Source of the DNA: Pictodentalium vernedei | Taxonomy: Eukaryota > Mollusca > Scaphopoda > Dentaliida > Dentaliidae | NCBI GenBank assembly: GCA_031216915.1 | Contig: CM062292.1 | Location: 3,096,457 to 3,160,456, forward strand | Direction of reading: 5' to 3' | DNA length: 64,000 bases | In this document: positions 48,651 to 61,298 of the stretch, piece after piece | How positions within the stretch are numbered: the first letter of the stretch is position 1 | Layout: each line of letters starts with the position of its first letter | Made by a program: the position numbers and the translations under genes | Notes under the pieces: model-generated | Database searches by the model: none | Told to the model about the DNA's origin: nothing | What the model saw: only the letters and a program-made list of their open reading frames with translations

Positions 48651-48808
48651 GAATACCTACTGTTTTTGAGTGAGTATCGGATTATCTCATGAGAGGCTGC
48701 AAAGGAATATTAGTTTTCACGAGCGGCTGAAAGCCGCGAGTGAAAAATTAAATTCCTTTGCAGCCACGAATGAGACAATTCCGATACTCAATCAAAAACA
48801 GTTGGTGT
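48651..48808. repeat. Foldback element, arms about 76 bp
   Basis: Arms about 48651-48727 and 48733-48808 pair imperfectly. They include CTGTTTTTGA(G/T)TGAGTATCGG and GCTGCAAAGGAAT with their complements. The tip is GCGGCTGAAAGCCGC. Confidence 0.82.
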
Positions 48809-49961
48809 TATTTTTATTATATGCGTTGCGTTGTTTTTGTTGCGATTAAAAGAGGTAATGCGGTATCTTCATCGCAATCAAAAACCGGAGGTGGAGAAAA
48901 TGATGACAATGTCAACAAAAATCAGCTGACCCATTTACTTATATACAAAATCAAACTACCACATAACAAAATAGTTCCACATAAATCCCCTTAGAAAATG
49001 GCTATATTGTCAGTTACGCACACAAAATCAATGAACGCGTGTGAAAGTGGTTTATGACATTCCCCCCAAAACAATGGGTGGCACATTTATTCAAAGGTAA
49101 TAACACTAGAGCGCTGCTCAGACGCGCATAAACATGACACAGTTAACAAAATGTTCAATGAAGGACGAAGGAAGATTTTTCAAACGTTCAAATTGTTTTT
49201 AGCATATTTGTCAATCACTGTCACTGTCACTATCGATGAGTCGCATTTTCTTGTACTTCCTTTTTGGACTATTCGCAACACTAACTTTGTTACTTTGAGA
49301 CGAGCTAAAATACACATTTACCGGTGCTGCGTGTATTGGACATATAAAATGTACGTTCGTTGACGGAGTAATTTCATTCTACTTTTCTTGCGTGATTCGA
49401 TTAATCTACAGAGGGATATTCCCTTATATCTATCGTGACGATAGATATAGAAAAATATTGGTTAAAAATGTCTCGCTATCTTTTAAAAAAGCATATAATA
49501 AAAATGTATATTATATTGGATAACGTCTGATAGATTCATCAAGGTTTACTCGTCGACTGTACTGTAAGTAGCATGCGTTATATGCGATACCTATTATTAT
49601 TGTATTTACGTTTAGGGTTACATTCTCACACAAAGGATAATCCTGGCCACTTAAATATGTGATACTTGAAATAGCGATAATTCAATCCAGGAAACTCGGC
49701 CCCTGTAGTGCGAGCAATAAAATATCACATAAGGGGGCAAAGAGTTTTCGCGTTTATCATTTGATACGAAGTAAATGCTTCCTAAGCCACGATTGTCGCC
49801 AACTCGGTCACTAAATTCCACAAAAATAGTCGAACATTACCAGAGATATACCAAACAACCTATTTTGATTCTGTTTCGTCTAGAAAGAAGGCCAACAAAT
49901 GACCCTAAGAATACGAAACAATCTGTATACCTTAAACATGAAGAACGAAGACACCCTCCTA
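48809..49961. other. Non-coding stretch, small palindrome only
   Basis: A short hairpin TATCTATCGTGACGATAGATA lies at about 49427-49447. A 70-codon frame at 49151-49363 has no motif. Confidence 0.45.
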
Positions 49962-50429
49962 CACTGCAAAAAATATAGGTTCTCTTTAGAACCAAAACTC
50001 GTTCTAATCTTGTCCCTGAGATGGAACCAGCTTTGTTTAAACAGTATGTATTTCAAATCAAATAAATTTACCAAGATTAGCATTCAATTTTAACTTAATA
50101 TTACATGAGGTGAAGCAGATTCAGCAATAAACTTGGAGCTTATTTAACGCAGTCGCCAAACATTTTGAAGCAAAGAAGATATGAACTGGTTGGATATGCC
50201 AACTGTTCATATCTCCTTTGCTTAATAATGATGTGAGACAACCTCGTATAAGCACTAAACTTACGGCTGAAACCCCCTCAATTTATGTTTAATTCTGTTA
50301 ATATTTAATGTTAATCTTTATAAATTTATTTGATTTTAAATAAATACTGTTTAAACAGAACTGGTTCCATCTCAGGGACAAGATTAGAACCACTTTTGGT
50401 TCTAAAGAGAACCTATATTTTTTTCAGTG
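49962..50429. mobile_element. MITE family F: CACTG ends, long inverted arms, TA flanks
   Basis: It starts CACTGCAAAAAATATAGG and ends with the complement of CACTGAAAAAAATATAGG. It is flanked by TA at 49960-49961 and 50430-50431. The arms (about 49962-50100 and 50290-50429) are roughly 90 % alike. In the middle sits a hairpin of 25-bp arms (about 50168-50223). No coding capacity. Confidence 0.87.
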
Positions 50430-50525
50430 TAGACCAAAAATGGCGAATCTTGGAAAGCTTTCCATTTATGAACTATACCCTTAATCCACGCAATCCAGCA
50501 ATTTTTGAAGCTCAATGTCGAGTCA

Positions 50526-50771
50526 TTAACCCATTAACACTTTAACAAACAAATCGCCCGCATCCGCCCGCGTAATATGCAGATTCAGCAGCTGAAAAAA
50601 TATTTTTCGAAAACTTTCAACCAAACCATATCATGTGACCCCTCATTGGAACGAGCTCGTTCCAATGAGGGGTCACGTGATATGGTTTTGTTGAAATTTT
50701 ACGAGAAAAAAAATAAAAAACGATATTTAAATTAATAAATTTTGATATCGTCTGCGTTGGGTAAAGGGTTA
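50526..50771. mobile_element. MITE family E, copy 3
   Basis: Ends TTAACCCATTAAC and GTAAAGGGTTAG. The centre is a near-perfect palindrome with arms 50622-50655/50656-50689, with tip GGAACGAGCTCGTTCC and no loop. Confidence 0.83.
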
Positions 50772-50802
50772 GTGAAGATAGATTTTAAATTGTTGTATTG
50801 AG

Positions 50803-51008
50803 AGCGCAGGAGTAGCCCAGCGGTTACGGCATTGAACTTCAAACCGAAATGTTCATGGTTGGATCTGCGCCAGCGGAAACTGCGTCGTGTCCCTTAGCAA
50901 TGCACCTTGTCCCGATTTTCCACACAGGGGCCCGGTGGCGTTGTGCATTAAGGTGTACTGTACGTCGATGGTGCACTTGTCTTCAACCAACACTAACCCT
51001 GCTTGTGA
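50803..51008 (+). mobile_element. Second tRNA-headed SINE, 3'-truncated
   Basis: The head has an A-box-like TAGCCCAGCGG near 50813 and a weak B box; it is clearly different from the head at 45681. The body after it (GTCGTGTCCCTTAGCAATGC, then GTACGTCGATGGTGCAC and TCTTCAACCAACACTAACC) is the shared one. It breaks off at about 51008. No tail or target duplication is seen. Confidence 0.75.
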
Positions 51009-51485
51009 TATATATATTATCAATGCACAGAAAACGATGTGTGTTTGAACCGGTGGGTGTTTTACATAACGATTTGGGATGACGCAGTCATATTTCACGA
51101 TTTGGTAAATCGAGTCCACCCAGTCCGGTGTAAAGATAAAGAACACGTCGTGACAAAAACTACAACAATAGGTTTTTCTTCCACTTTTGTTCAAAATAGA
51201 TTTGACAGATTCCGATCTCGAAACTAAAATTTTACAAATTGATTTTTACTTGAGGCAAACCTTACTAAATTTTCAACTTTGCGGGTACAATTTTGGTGAT
51301 GAGCTTAAGATTTTGACACCCATATCCGAAGCAGGGTGATCGTCCTTTTTGCCAGAATTCCATCACATTTGTAGTTGTCATTTGTAAATCTTGTGGAGAA
51401 ATATGACTACACCATTCCAGTGAGTCAATGTCAAACACCCACCGATCGAAACACACATCGCGTGCTGTGGTTATTATACACCCCA
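51009..51485. repeat. Diverged foldback element, arms about 85 bp
   Basis: GATGTGTGTTTGAACCGGTG at 51034 pairs with the complement of CACCGATCGAAACACACATC at 51440-51459. The similarity continues inward through GTGGGTGTTT and AGTCATATTTC (51106/51397). Frames across it have no recognisable motif. Confidence 0.65.
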
Positions 51486-51924
51486 TGCATTGAAATTCAG
51501 TTACAAATTTTAATTCCGATGTTTAAACCCAAAGGTGAAGAGTTCGTTTGTTTTGTTTGTAGTTATACTGATCAAATTGATCTACAAAAATTAAAGCAAC
51601 CTTTGGGGAACCAGTCTAAATTACATTCGTTATCTTTTCTATTGGGCGTGTTTGTTGAAATCCGCTTCGGTGTTTCTCTTCGACTGGTGCCCATTCACGC
51701 CTAACCATTTTGGTGGCTATTACCGATTGTAAAAACAGAAGTACAAATTTCGACAAATTTGCAAAACAGCTGGGAAAAACGGTTTTAAAAGAAGTACGAA
51801 GATTTACCAACATAAAGTTGACAAATTTAGATATAATTATGTGGATTTTCCTGAAAGTATCCTCGATAGGTATCCTCAAATAATACAATACCAGGCCATA
51901 GGTATCTTCAAATATGAGGCTAAG
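51486..51924. other. Non-coding stretch, nothing recognised
   Basis: Overlapping short frames on both strands (51375-51704 +, 51616-51888 -) show no motif. Confidence 0.4.
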
Positions 51925-54797
51925 AGTGATAGTAACTGAGGTCTCACTGGGGAATTTCTCATGGCCCGCATGGCCTCAAAAGTAAACGACGCTAAGAGGG
52001 AGAGTAAATAATGCATAATTGGGGGCTTTGTCATGACCCTCATGGCCTCATACGACTAAAAGTGGGTTCGGAAGGTCATATGTTTCACCCCCCCCTCCCC
52101 CCCCAAAAAAAAATGGGATTCCATGGGATGTGGCCATTGGATACAGAGGTGATGAGAATCGTATTGGACTTCCTTGTAATAAGGGGAGATAACTCTGCTT
52201 ACAGATTACGTGGGATAAACGGGGTCTGATTGGTTAGTTAGCGTCAGGAAAGTGAATTGATTGGGTGATCTAGATAAATGAAACAACAAGAGTAGTCGGA
52301 ATAGTATCAGAACTAACAAGAACAGACCAGAAATTGCTAAATACAGTAACAATAAGCAAAGCTGTTCCAGTTGATAGGCTTTTCTACTCTACTGGAGTAT
52401 ACTCCAAGACAAACGAAAATGGTCCGGTGGGCGAAAACTATTGCACAGATAGATAGAAGCAGAGAATTCTGAAATAATTCGAAATAGTAAAACTTGGCGG
52501 GTTGTTTGTGGTAATTCTGCGAATCTGGAAATTACTCCAGTACGAAGGAACACACCCTCCGAACACAACACTTTCTTGTTGTAACATAGCAACCGCGTGC
52601 TACCATAGAAACCAAGATGATGGCCTCCAGTATACAAAATGGACGACGGAAACACGTATCACCCTAACATGCGCACTAACGCCACGTATCACTATGGGGA
52701 TGACGTCACAGCAGGTGGCGCCAGCAGGTCAAGTAATTATGACGTCACACATGTGATCCGGCATGAGATCCGGCCAATGAGGGACGATCTCCACGTCTAC
52801 TACTTATGTCATAGTTCATTTCGCTGCGATAACGTTAAATAAATGGATGTGTAATAAAGTGAGGTTCTCTGGTGTGCTGTAGCGCGTTTAGGACATTTAA
52901 CCCTTTTACTGCTACGCCCAGTTTAGCAATAGATGGAAGACCTCTATGTACGACAGTATGCGAGGAAGTTTAATAAAATGTAGGACACACTTGTAACTCT
53001 GCCATCTGATTAACTGTTGGAAACGGCTCTCTGAGCCCTTTCCAGCAATTATTCAGATGGTAGGCTTGATCTCCGCATGCCAGAACGTCCAAATAATTTA
53101 CATAAAGTAGGCGAGTTTAGTCGCGGTCGACAACGTAAGCGTTGACGAAGTACTATCACACAGAGACCCTCAACGAGGGGAGACACAGCACACCATAGTA
53201 ACATGACTGTACTGATTATCGTCATATCATATTCATATTTAGATTCAGATTCTTTATTTAAGGTACACATACAAAAACGTTTTCACAGATACAAGTTTTA
53301 CAGATAATGTATTCAGATACCGTGGGAAGTGACATAGCCAGATTGGATGTCTACCTGGCACTCCCCAGGAAAATAAAAATCGCAAGAGACTTTTGATGAA
53401 GTGATCGGACTTAAAGCAATTAGTCTAATTCCTAATGAGGTGTGGGTGTTCATACTCTTTTGCGAATAATTTGTTCTCGTATAAAAAATAAGTAAGGGGG
53501 GAATAATTATGGATTCCAGCGGACGACTGGTGCCTAAATATTGCCAAAATCCCTAAACAACCTGCTTAATGTATTGTTAACACAGTTCATGGTAGCATCC
53601 AGGAACAACAGATCCCATCATAAACTATCGTACAAATCTGGGAATGATACAAGTGCGTTAATGGGAGGTCCACATCGGCTCGCACACAGTGAGGCGCAAA
53701 TAGTGGTGAATCAGCCCATTTCATTTTAAACTAGATCGGCTTCCCCCGCGGTACCTCACTGTGTGACAATCGGCGTGACACATAAATTATTGATGGATAT
53801 TCACGGAACAAATCGAAAGATTTGCAGGTTGTACAAGACGAGGATACCAGAATGGGACACAGAGCATGACTGTGTGTATAAGTTCTCGTAGGTAAGTTCT
53901 TCTCGGTAAATTAATGAGTCTGGGCAATAGGTGTCATTACACCGGACATAATTGGAGTAGGAAGATATAAACTCGGAGGTTAATTTGCGTCTAAAGGCAG
54001 TTCTATTGTTAATATTTCGAACAGTGACACCTAGAGCATTCCATAATTTCGGGAACGTGTATAATGGAAGTTTATCTAGGGTACGGTTTCGTGTTTTTTC
54101 TATGTTCAGAAGTGTTTCCGTCGTCCATTTTGTATACTGGAGGCCGCCATCTTTGTTTCTATGGTAGCACTTGGTTGCTATGTTACCTAAACCCTTCTTA
54201 TAGGACAGGGGTATGTTCGGAGGGTATGTTCGATTGAATCGGAGTAAATTTAATTACCGCAAACAACCCGACAAGTTGTATTATTTCGATTTTTTTTCAG
54301 AATTCTCTGCTTCTATCTATATATGCAATAGTTTTTGTCTACCAGACCTTGTTCCTTTGTTCTAGAGTATACTCCAGTAGCGTAGAAGAGCTTATTAGTT
54401 GGGACAGCTTTGCTTATTATTACTACATTTAGCTGTTCTGGTCTATTCTTGTTAGTTCTGACCCTATTCCAAGTACTCTTATTGTTTCATTTATCTAGAT
54501 CAATTTATATAAATTATAACTTATAAATTATAACTAACCAATCAGATTGCTTGATTTCCCATAATCCGTATGCAGAGTTATCTCCCCTTATTACAAAGGA
54601 GTCGTATCCGATTCTCATCACTTCTATATCCAATTTCCATACCCCCAGGCACCCCAATTTCGGCACCTCTTTTTGTCGTATGAGGCCATGAGGGCTATGT
54701 AAAAGCCCTCAATGAGTCCTTATATATTATGCCTCATAGCCTCATTGCATTTTGAGGTTATGAGGACCATAAAAAATCCCTCAGCGAGGTATAATTT
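51925..54797. mobile_element. Long inverted-repeat structure, arms about 700 bp
   Basis: The left arm about 51925-52655 and right arm about 54105-54797 are reverse complements at perhaps 75-80 % with indels. Shared blocks include ATAAGGGGAGATAACTCTGC, TACTGGAGTATACTC, CAGAGAATTCTGAA and ATGGACGACGGAAACAC at the inner edges. The arms hold no long open frame. The 1.45-kb core includes a LINE 3' end. The right arm meets satellite 3 within 10 bp. It could be a foldback transposon or an inverted duplication. Confidence 0.75.
53225..54104 (-). pseudogene. LINE 3' end (CR1/jockey-like) inside the inverted repeat
   Basis: On the minus strand an open stretch from about 54110 to 53805 contains LYTFPKLWNALGVTVRNIN, then FRRKLTSEFISSY. 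This matches the C-terminal signature PKLWN-LP---R of CR1/jockey-type RT proteins. It ends at a TGA. About 570 bp downstream lies AATAAAGAATCTGAATCT, a poly(A)-signal-like LINE tail with GAATCT repeats (about 53230-53260). It is 5'-truncated exactly at the inner edge of the right arm. The family is not assigned. Confidence 0.68.
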
Positions 54798-54805
54798 ACT
54801 CAATT

Positions 54806-57800
54806 GATATAACGGTGTTCTTGCCTACAAATAAGTGACAAATCAGATTGATACAACGGTGTTCTTGCCTATGAAAAAGTGACAAATCAGATTGATATAA
54901 CGATGTTCTTGCCAATGAATAAGTGACAAATCAGATTGATATAACGGTGTTCTTGTCTGTGAATAAGTGTCAAATCAGATTGATATAACTGTGTTCTTGC
55001 CTGTGAATAAGTGACAAATCAGATTGATATAACGATGTTCTGGCCTATGAATAAGTGACAAATCAGATTGATATAACGGTGTTCTTGCCTGTGAATAACT
55101 GACAAATCAGATTGATATAACGATGTTCTTGCCTGTGAATAAGTGACAAATCAGATTGATATAACGGTGTTCTTGGCTGTGAATAAGTGACAAATCAGAT
55201 TGATATAACGGTGTTCTTGCCTATGAATAAGTGACAAATCAGATTGATATAACGGTGTTCTTGCCTATGAATAAGTGACAAATCAGATTGATATAACGGT
55301 GTTCTTGCCTATGAATAAGTGACAAATCAGATTGATATAACGGTGTTCTTGCCTATGAATAAGTGACAAATCAGATTGATATAACGGTGTTCTTGCCTAT
55401 GAATAAGTGACAAATCAGATTGATATAACTGTGTTCTTGCCTGTGAATAAGTGACAAATCAGATTGATATAACGGTGTTCTTGCCTGTGAATAACTGACA
55501 AATCAGATTGATATAACGATGTTCTTGCCTGTGAATAAGTGACAAATCAGATTGATATAACGATGTTCTTGGCTATGAATAACTGACAAATCAGATTGAT
55601 ATAACGGTGTTCTTGCCTGTGAATAAGTGACAAATCAGATTGATATAACGGTGTTCTTGCCTATGAATAAGTGACAAATCAGATTGATATAACGGTGTTC
55701 TTGCCTATGAAAAAGTGACAAATCAGATTGATATAACGATGTTCTTGCCTATGAATAAGTGACAAATCAGATTGATATAACGGTGTTCTTGCCTATGAAT
55801 AAGTGACAAATCAGATTGATATAACGGTGTTCTTGCCTGTGAATAAGTGACAAATCAGATTGATATAACGATGTTCTTGCCTATGAATAAGTGACAAATC
55901 AGATTGATATAACGGTGTTCTTGCCTATGAATAAGTGACAAATCAGATTGATATAACGGTGTTCTTGCCTATGAAAAAGTGACAAATCAGATTGATATAA
56001 CGATGTTCTTGCCTATGAATAAGTGACAAATCAGATTGATATAACGATGTTCTTGCCTATGAATAAGTGACAAATCAGATTGATATAACGGTGTTCTTGC
56101 CTGTGAATAAGTGACAAATCAGATTGATATAACGATGTTCTTGCCTATGAATAAGTGACAAATCAGATTGATATAACGGTGTTCTTGCCTGTGAATAACT
56201 GACAAATCAGATTGATATAACGGTGTTCTTGGCTATGAATAAGTGACAAATCAGATTGATATAACGGTGTTCTTGCCTGTGAATAAGTGACAAATCAGAT
56301 TGATATAACGATGTTCTGGCCTATGAATAAGTGACAAATCAGATTGATATAACGGTGTTCTTGCCTGTGAATAAGTGACAAATCAGATTGATATAACGGT
56401 GTTCTTGCCTGTGAATAAGTGACAAATCAGATTGATATAACGGTGTTCTTGCCTGTGAATAAGTGACAAATCATATTGATATAACGGTGTTCTTGCCTGT
56501 GAATAAGTGACAAATCATATTGATATAACGGTGTTCTTGCCTATGAATAAGTGACAAATCAGATTGATATAACGGTGTTCTTGCCTATGAATAAGTGACA
56601 AATCATATTGATATAACGGTGTTCTTGCCTATGAATAAGTGACAAATCAGATTGATATAACGGTGTTCTTGCCTATGAAAAAGTGACAAATCAGATTGAT
56701 ATAACGATGTTCTTGCCTATGAATAAGTGACAAATCAGATTGATATAACGGTGTTCTTGCCTGTGAATAACTGACAAATCAGATTGATATAACGGTGTTC
56801 TTGGCTATGAATAAGTGACAAATCAGATTGATATAACGGTGTTCTTGCCTGTGAATAAGTGACAAATCAGATTGATATAACGATGTTCTGGCCTATGAAT
56901 AAGTGACAAATCAGATTGATATAACGGTGTTCTTGCCTGTGAATAAGTGACAAATCAGATTGATATAACGGTGTTCTTGCCTGTGAATAAGTGACAAATC
57001 AGATTGATATAACGGTGTTCTTGCCTGTGAATAAGTGACAAATCAGATTGATATAACGGTGTTCTTGCCTGTGAATAAGTGACAAATCATATTGATATAA
57101 CGGTGTTCTTGCCTATGAATAAGTGACAAATCAGATTGATATAACGGTGTTCTTGCCTATGAATAAGTGACAAATCAGATTGATATAACGGTGTTCTTGC
57201 CTATGAATAAGTGACAAATCAGATTGATATAACGATGTTCTTGCCAATGAATAAGTGACAAATCAGATTGATATAACGGTGTTCTTGCCTATGAATAAGT
57301 GACAAATCAGATTGATATAACGGTGTTCTGGCCTATGAATAAGTGACAAATCAGATTGATATAACGATGTTCTTGCCTATGAATAAGTGACAAATCAGAT
57401 TGATATAACGATGTTCTTGCCTATGAATAAGTGACAAATCAGATTGATATAACGGTGTTCTGGCCTATGAATAAGTGACAAATCAGATTGATATAACGGT
57501 GTTCTTGCCTATGAATAAGTGACAAATCAGATTGATATAACGGTGTTCTTGCCAATGAATAAGTGACAAATCAGATTGATATAACGGTGTTCTTGCCTAT
57601 GAATAAGTGACAAATCAGATTGATATAACGGTGTTCTTGCCAATGAATAAGTGACAAATCAGATTGATATAACGGTGTTCTTGCCTGTGAATAAGTGACA
57701 AATCAGATTGTTATAACGATGTTCTTGCCAATGAATAAGTGACAAATCAGATTGATATAACGGTGTTCTTGCCTATGAATAAGTGACAAATCAGATTGTT

Positions 57801-59121
57801 ATAACGATGTTCTTGCCAATGAATAAGTGACAAATCAGATTGATATAACGGTGTTCTTGCCTATGAATAAGTGACAAATCAGATTGATATAACGGTGTTC
57901 TGGCCTATGAATAAGTGACAAATCAGATTGATATAACGGTGTTCTTGCCTATGAATAAGTGACAAATCAGATTGATATAACGGTGTTCTTGCCTGTGAAT
58001 AAGTGACAAATCAGATTGTTATAACGATGTTCTTGCCAATGAATAAGTGACAAATCAGATTGATATAACGGTGTTCTTGCCTATGAATAAGTGACAAATC
58101 AGATTGATATAACGGTGTTCTTGCCTGTGAATAAGTGACAAATCAGATTGATATAACGATGTTCTTGCCAATGAATAAGTGACAAATCAGATTGATATAA
58201 CGGTGTTCTTGTCTGTGAATAAGTGACGAATCATATTGATATAACGGTGTTCTTGCCTATGAATAAGTGACAAATCAGATTGATATAACGATGTTCTTGC
58301 CAATGAATAAGTGACAAATCAGATTGATATAACGGTGTTCTTGTCTGTGAATAAGTGACGAATCATATTGATATAACGGTGTTCTTGCCTATGAATAAGT
58401 GACAAATCAGATTGATATAACGATGTTCTTGCCTGTGAATAAGTGACGAATCATATTGATATAACGGTGTTCTTGCCTATGAATAAGTGACAAATCAGAT
58501 TGATATAACGGTGTTCTTGCCTATGAATAAGTGACAAATCAGATTGATATAACGGTGTTCTTGCCTATGAATAAGTGACAAATCAGATTGATATAACGAT
58601 GTTCTTGCCAATGAATAAGTGACAAATCAGATTGATATAACGGTGTTCTTGCCTATGAATAAGTGACAAATCAGATTGATATAACGATGTTCTTGCCAAT
58701 GAATAAGTGACAAATCAGATTGATATAACGGTGTTCTTGTCTGTGAATAAGTGACGAATCATATTGATATAACGGTGTTCTTGCCTATGAATAAGTGACA
58801 AATCAGATTGATATAACGGTGTTCTTGCCTGTGAATAAGTGACGAATCATATTGATATAACGGTGTTCTTGCCTATGAATAAGTGACAAATCAGATTGAT
58901 ATAACGGTGTTCTTGCCTATGAATAAGTGACAAATCAGATTGATATAACGGTGTTCTTGCCTATGAATAAGTGACAAATCAGATTGATATAACGGTGTTC
59001 TTGCCTATGAATAAGTGACAAATCAGATTGATATAACGGTGTTCTGGCCTATGAATAATTGACAAATCAGATTGATATAACGGTGTTCTTGCCTATGAAT
59101 AAGTGACACATCCGATTGATA
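54806..59121. repeat. Satellite 3: 44-bp tandem array, about 98 units
   Basis: The unit is GATATAACGGTGTTCTTGCC plus TATGAATAAG and TGACAAATCAGATT. It is highly conserved. Common variants are ACGATG for ACGGTG, CTGTG for CTATG, TTGCCAATG for TTGCCTATG, and CATATTG for CAGATTG. These recur in blocks, for example the series near 56160-56460 and 56755-57060. Confidence 0.96.
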
Positions 59122-59123
59122 TA

Positions 59124-59381
59124 CAGTACGTGGAGAGTGTATTATCAATAAATCACCCACAGAGTGGAGATTCCACCCAAGAAATAATTGCAAATTTGCT
59201 GCAAAGCATAATCAGCACAAGCAAAGTTTCAGCCAATGGACCTCCGGGTTAAATCCGGAGGTCCATTGGCTGAAACATTGCTTTTGTGTTTTTGTCAATG
59301 TGTACACAATTTTAAAGTTATAGCTTGGGTGACAACCCCACTCTGCGGGTGATTTAGTTACAATCCTCTCTCCACGTACTG
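59124..59381 (+). mobile_element. MITE family B, copy 2, complete, inserted in satellite 3
   Basis: 258 bp, starting CAGTACGTGGAGAG and ending with its complement CTCTCCACGTACTG. It is flanked by TA at 59122-59123 and 59382-59383. Removing the element and one TA restores the satellite unit GATTGATATAACGGTG. The terminal inverted repeats run on imperfectly for about 55 bp. The central hairpin (59219-59283) is GCCAATGGACCTCCGGGTT and its complement. Confidence 0.95.
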
Positions 59382-59383
59382 TA

Positions 59384-59655
59384 ACGGTGTTAATGAATAC
59401 AAATAAGTGACAAATCAGATTGATATAACAGTGTTCTTGCCTACAAATAATTGACAAATCATATTGATATAACGGTGTTCTTGCCCATGAATAAGTGACA
59501 AATCAGCTTGATATAACGGTGTTCTTGCCTATGAATAAGTGACAAATCAGATTGATATAACGGTGTTCTTGCATATGAATAAGTGACAAATCAGATTGAT
59601 ATAACGGTGTTCTTGCCTATGAATAAGTGACAAATCAGATTGATATAACGGTGAT
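59384..59655. repeat. Satellite 3, continuation after the MITE (about 6 units)
   Basis: The array continues in register. The first units are atypical (AATGAATACAAATAAG, TACAAATAATTGAC), then consensus units run until ACGGTGATCTTC. Confidence 0.93.
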
Positions 59656-60001
59656 CTTCATAGTACAATGAATAAAGAATTGTTTTCGTAGTTGGAAATG
59701 AATGCGTTTTGAATGTTTAACAGTTGTTCTATTGTTGTTATTAACGTTATCGACTGGCTTGCTTTATCGGCTGGGTCGAAATGTTACTTGGTTAGTTTAT
59801 AAATCGATGTTAAACATCCTGGAATTCCGTTAACATGTCTCTGCTATAGATTCGAAACGAAAACTGCATCTGAGTATATATTCGCTTTGACAGAGCTACA
59901 CAACGTGCATACGCTATTTTTGTTCATTTATTTATTAATCAATTTATTTATCGTGGCTTGGCTTTATACCGTTGTTTCCAATCAGTTTGCGGAGCGATGA
60001 T
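59656..60001. other. Non-coding flank of satellite 3
   Basis: Nothing recognised. Confidence 0.4.
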
Positions 60002-60110
60002 TTTAACCTTTTACCTAACACGGCACTTAAAAGCATAATTCTTGAATAACTAAGTTTTTTTTTCTAGCGACAAAACCAAAGGTTATGACATCACATTGGG
60101 ACAAGCTCGT
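60002..60110 (+). mobile_element. MITE family E, left half ending at the hairpin tip
   Basis: It starts TTTAACCTTTTACCTAAC and keeps the left arm through GGTTATGACATCACATTGGG. It ends at ACAAGCTCGT, the palindrome tip. The right arm is absent. Confidence 0.78.
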
Positions 60111-61060
60111 CTAACAAGAAGACACAAGAAACACCTTTGGGACAAGAAATTATTAACATAATGAAAAGTGAATGCTAATTTTTGTGAATAGCGGTGGCCG
60201 GTTTTAAACATTACGTTTGGAAAAGGGCGAAAGAAAAGTATTTCTGGGTTCTGGAGATCGACACTGGATTTTTAGCAATTGGCGTTAATTCTGTGGGACA
60301 ATGTTATTGTATTTTTTTTCCAAAAGTTGACGCCATTCTACACTTAGGTCTTATCTATACGGGAAGGATAGCAACTTAAACGACCAAAATCGATCTTAAA
60401 CGACCAAATTCGATAAAGTGATTCGTAACTCTATCTCGACGTGCAGTAATTACAATAGCAAATCGTTCAAAACTCTCGGTAGTAGCATTCATTTAGCGCC
60501 CATAACTACTTAGTTATCAACAACTTATAATAGTCGCATTGGGTTCCATAGTTTGCAGATTGGGAGTAATGTTCAGCATTTATTTAATGTTAAAGCTAGC
60601 CCGCAGCATGGTGCTGTTTCTCAGCTACTCTAACAGTACTGACAAATTAGAAAGGGGACGAAAAACATTGGACGAGATCGTGACTATGTTGCGATCTAGT
60701 TGGAATATTCTGCACGCTTTCTTGTCCACAAGACGGTGGAATTTCACCTTTCGAAAAAGAAGACACGGACTCTTCCATCTGGTATGTTTTTTTTTTCTCA
60801 TTTGATTTTATTGATTTACAGTACAGTCCTCATTGACTGGTCTGAATACAATGAAGTCCCCGCATGCGTTTACCAGGTAATAAAAATCATTATTTCCAAA
60901 TGAAACAAATACTGCATTTTGATTGGCTGAGAGGTACGGTGTAACTTGCAATACACAGCGGCTTTTTGTTACACCGTGTTTAACCACGGTGTAAAAACAA
61001 GAATATACAAGAGGAAGCTATCTGGCTGAAAAAGTACCCATTTTTAATTATTAATTCATA
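60111..61060. other. Non-coding stretch with small inverted repeats
   Basis: ACGGTGTAAC (60936) and GTTACACCGTG (60968), followed by CACGGTGTAA, form short stem options near a TTTTGATTGGCTGAGAGG block. Frames at 60194-60379 and 60539-60903 have no motif. Confidence 0.45.
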
Positions 61061-61136
61061 CCTTCTACTCGGTTATGTTAGAACAAAAATAAAAAATACA
61101 GGAAATTTAATATTTATGTGCAATAAAATATTACAT

Positions 61137-61189
61137 ATATGGATGTCGTTGGAACTGGCTCATTCAGCCAGTTCCAATGACATCCATAT
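61137..61189. repeat. Hairpin, 24-bp arms (family E-like core)
   Basis: Arms 61137-61160 and 61166-61189 pair with one mismatch. CATTGGAACTGGCT resembles the GGAACGAGCTC tip of family E. The flank GTAGGTTAAAGT may be a decayed terminus. Confidence 0.7.
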
Positions 61190-61298
61190 TTGTCTGTTTT
61201 TTTTAAGAAACATGCAAAGTGCAAATTTTCTGTCAGTTTTTGCCCACAATGTAGGTTAAAGTATTAAGTACACCAAAATTCTTGGAAATAAATCCGTT

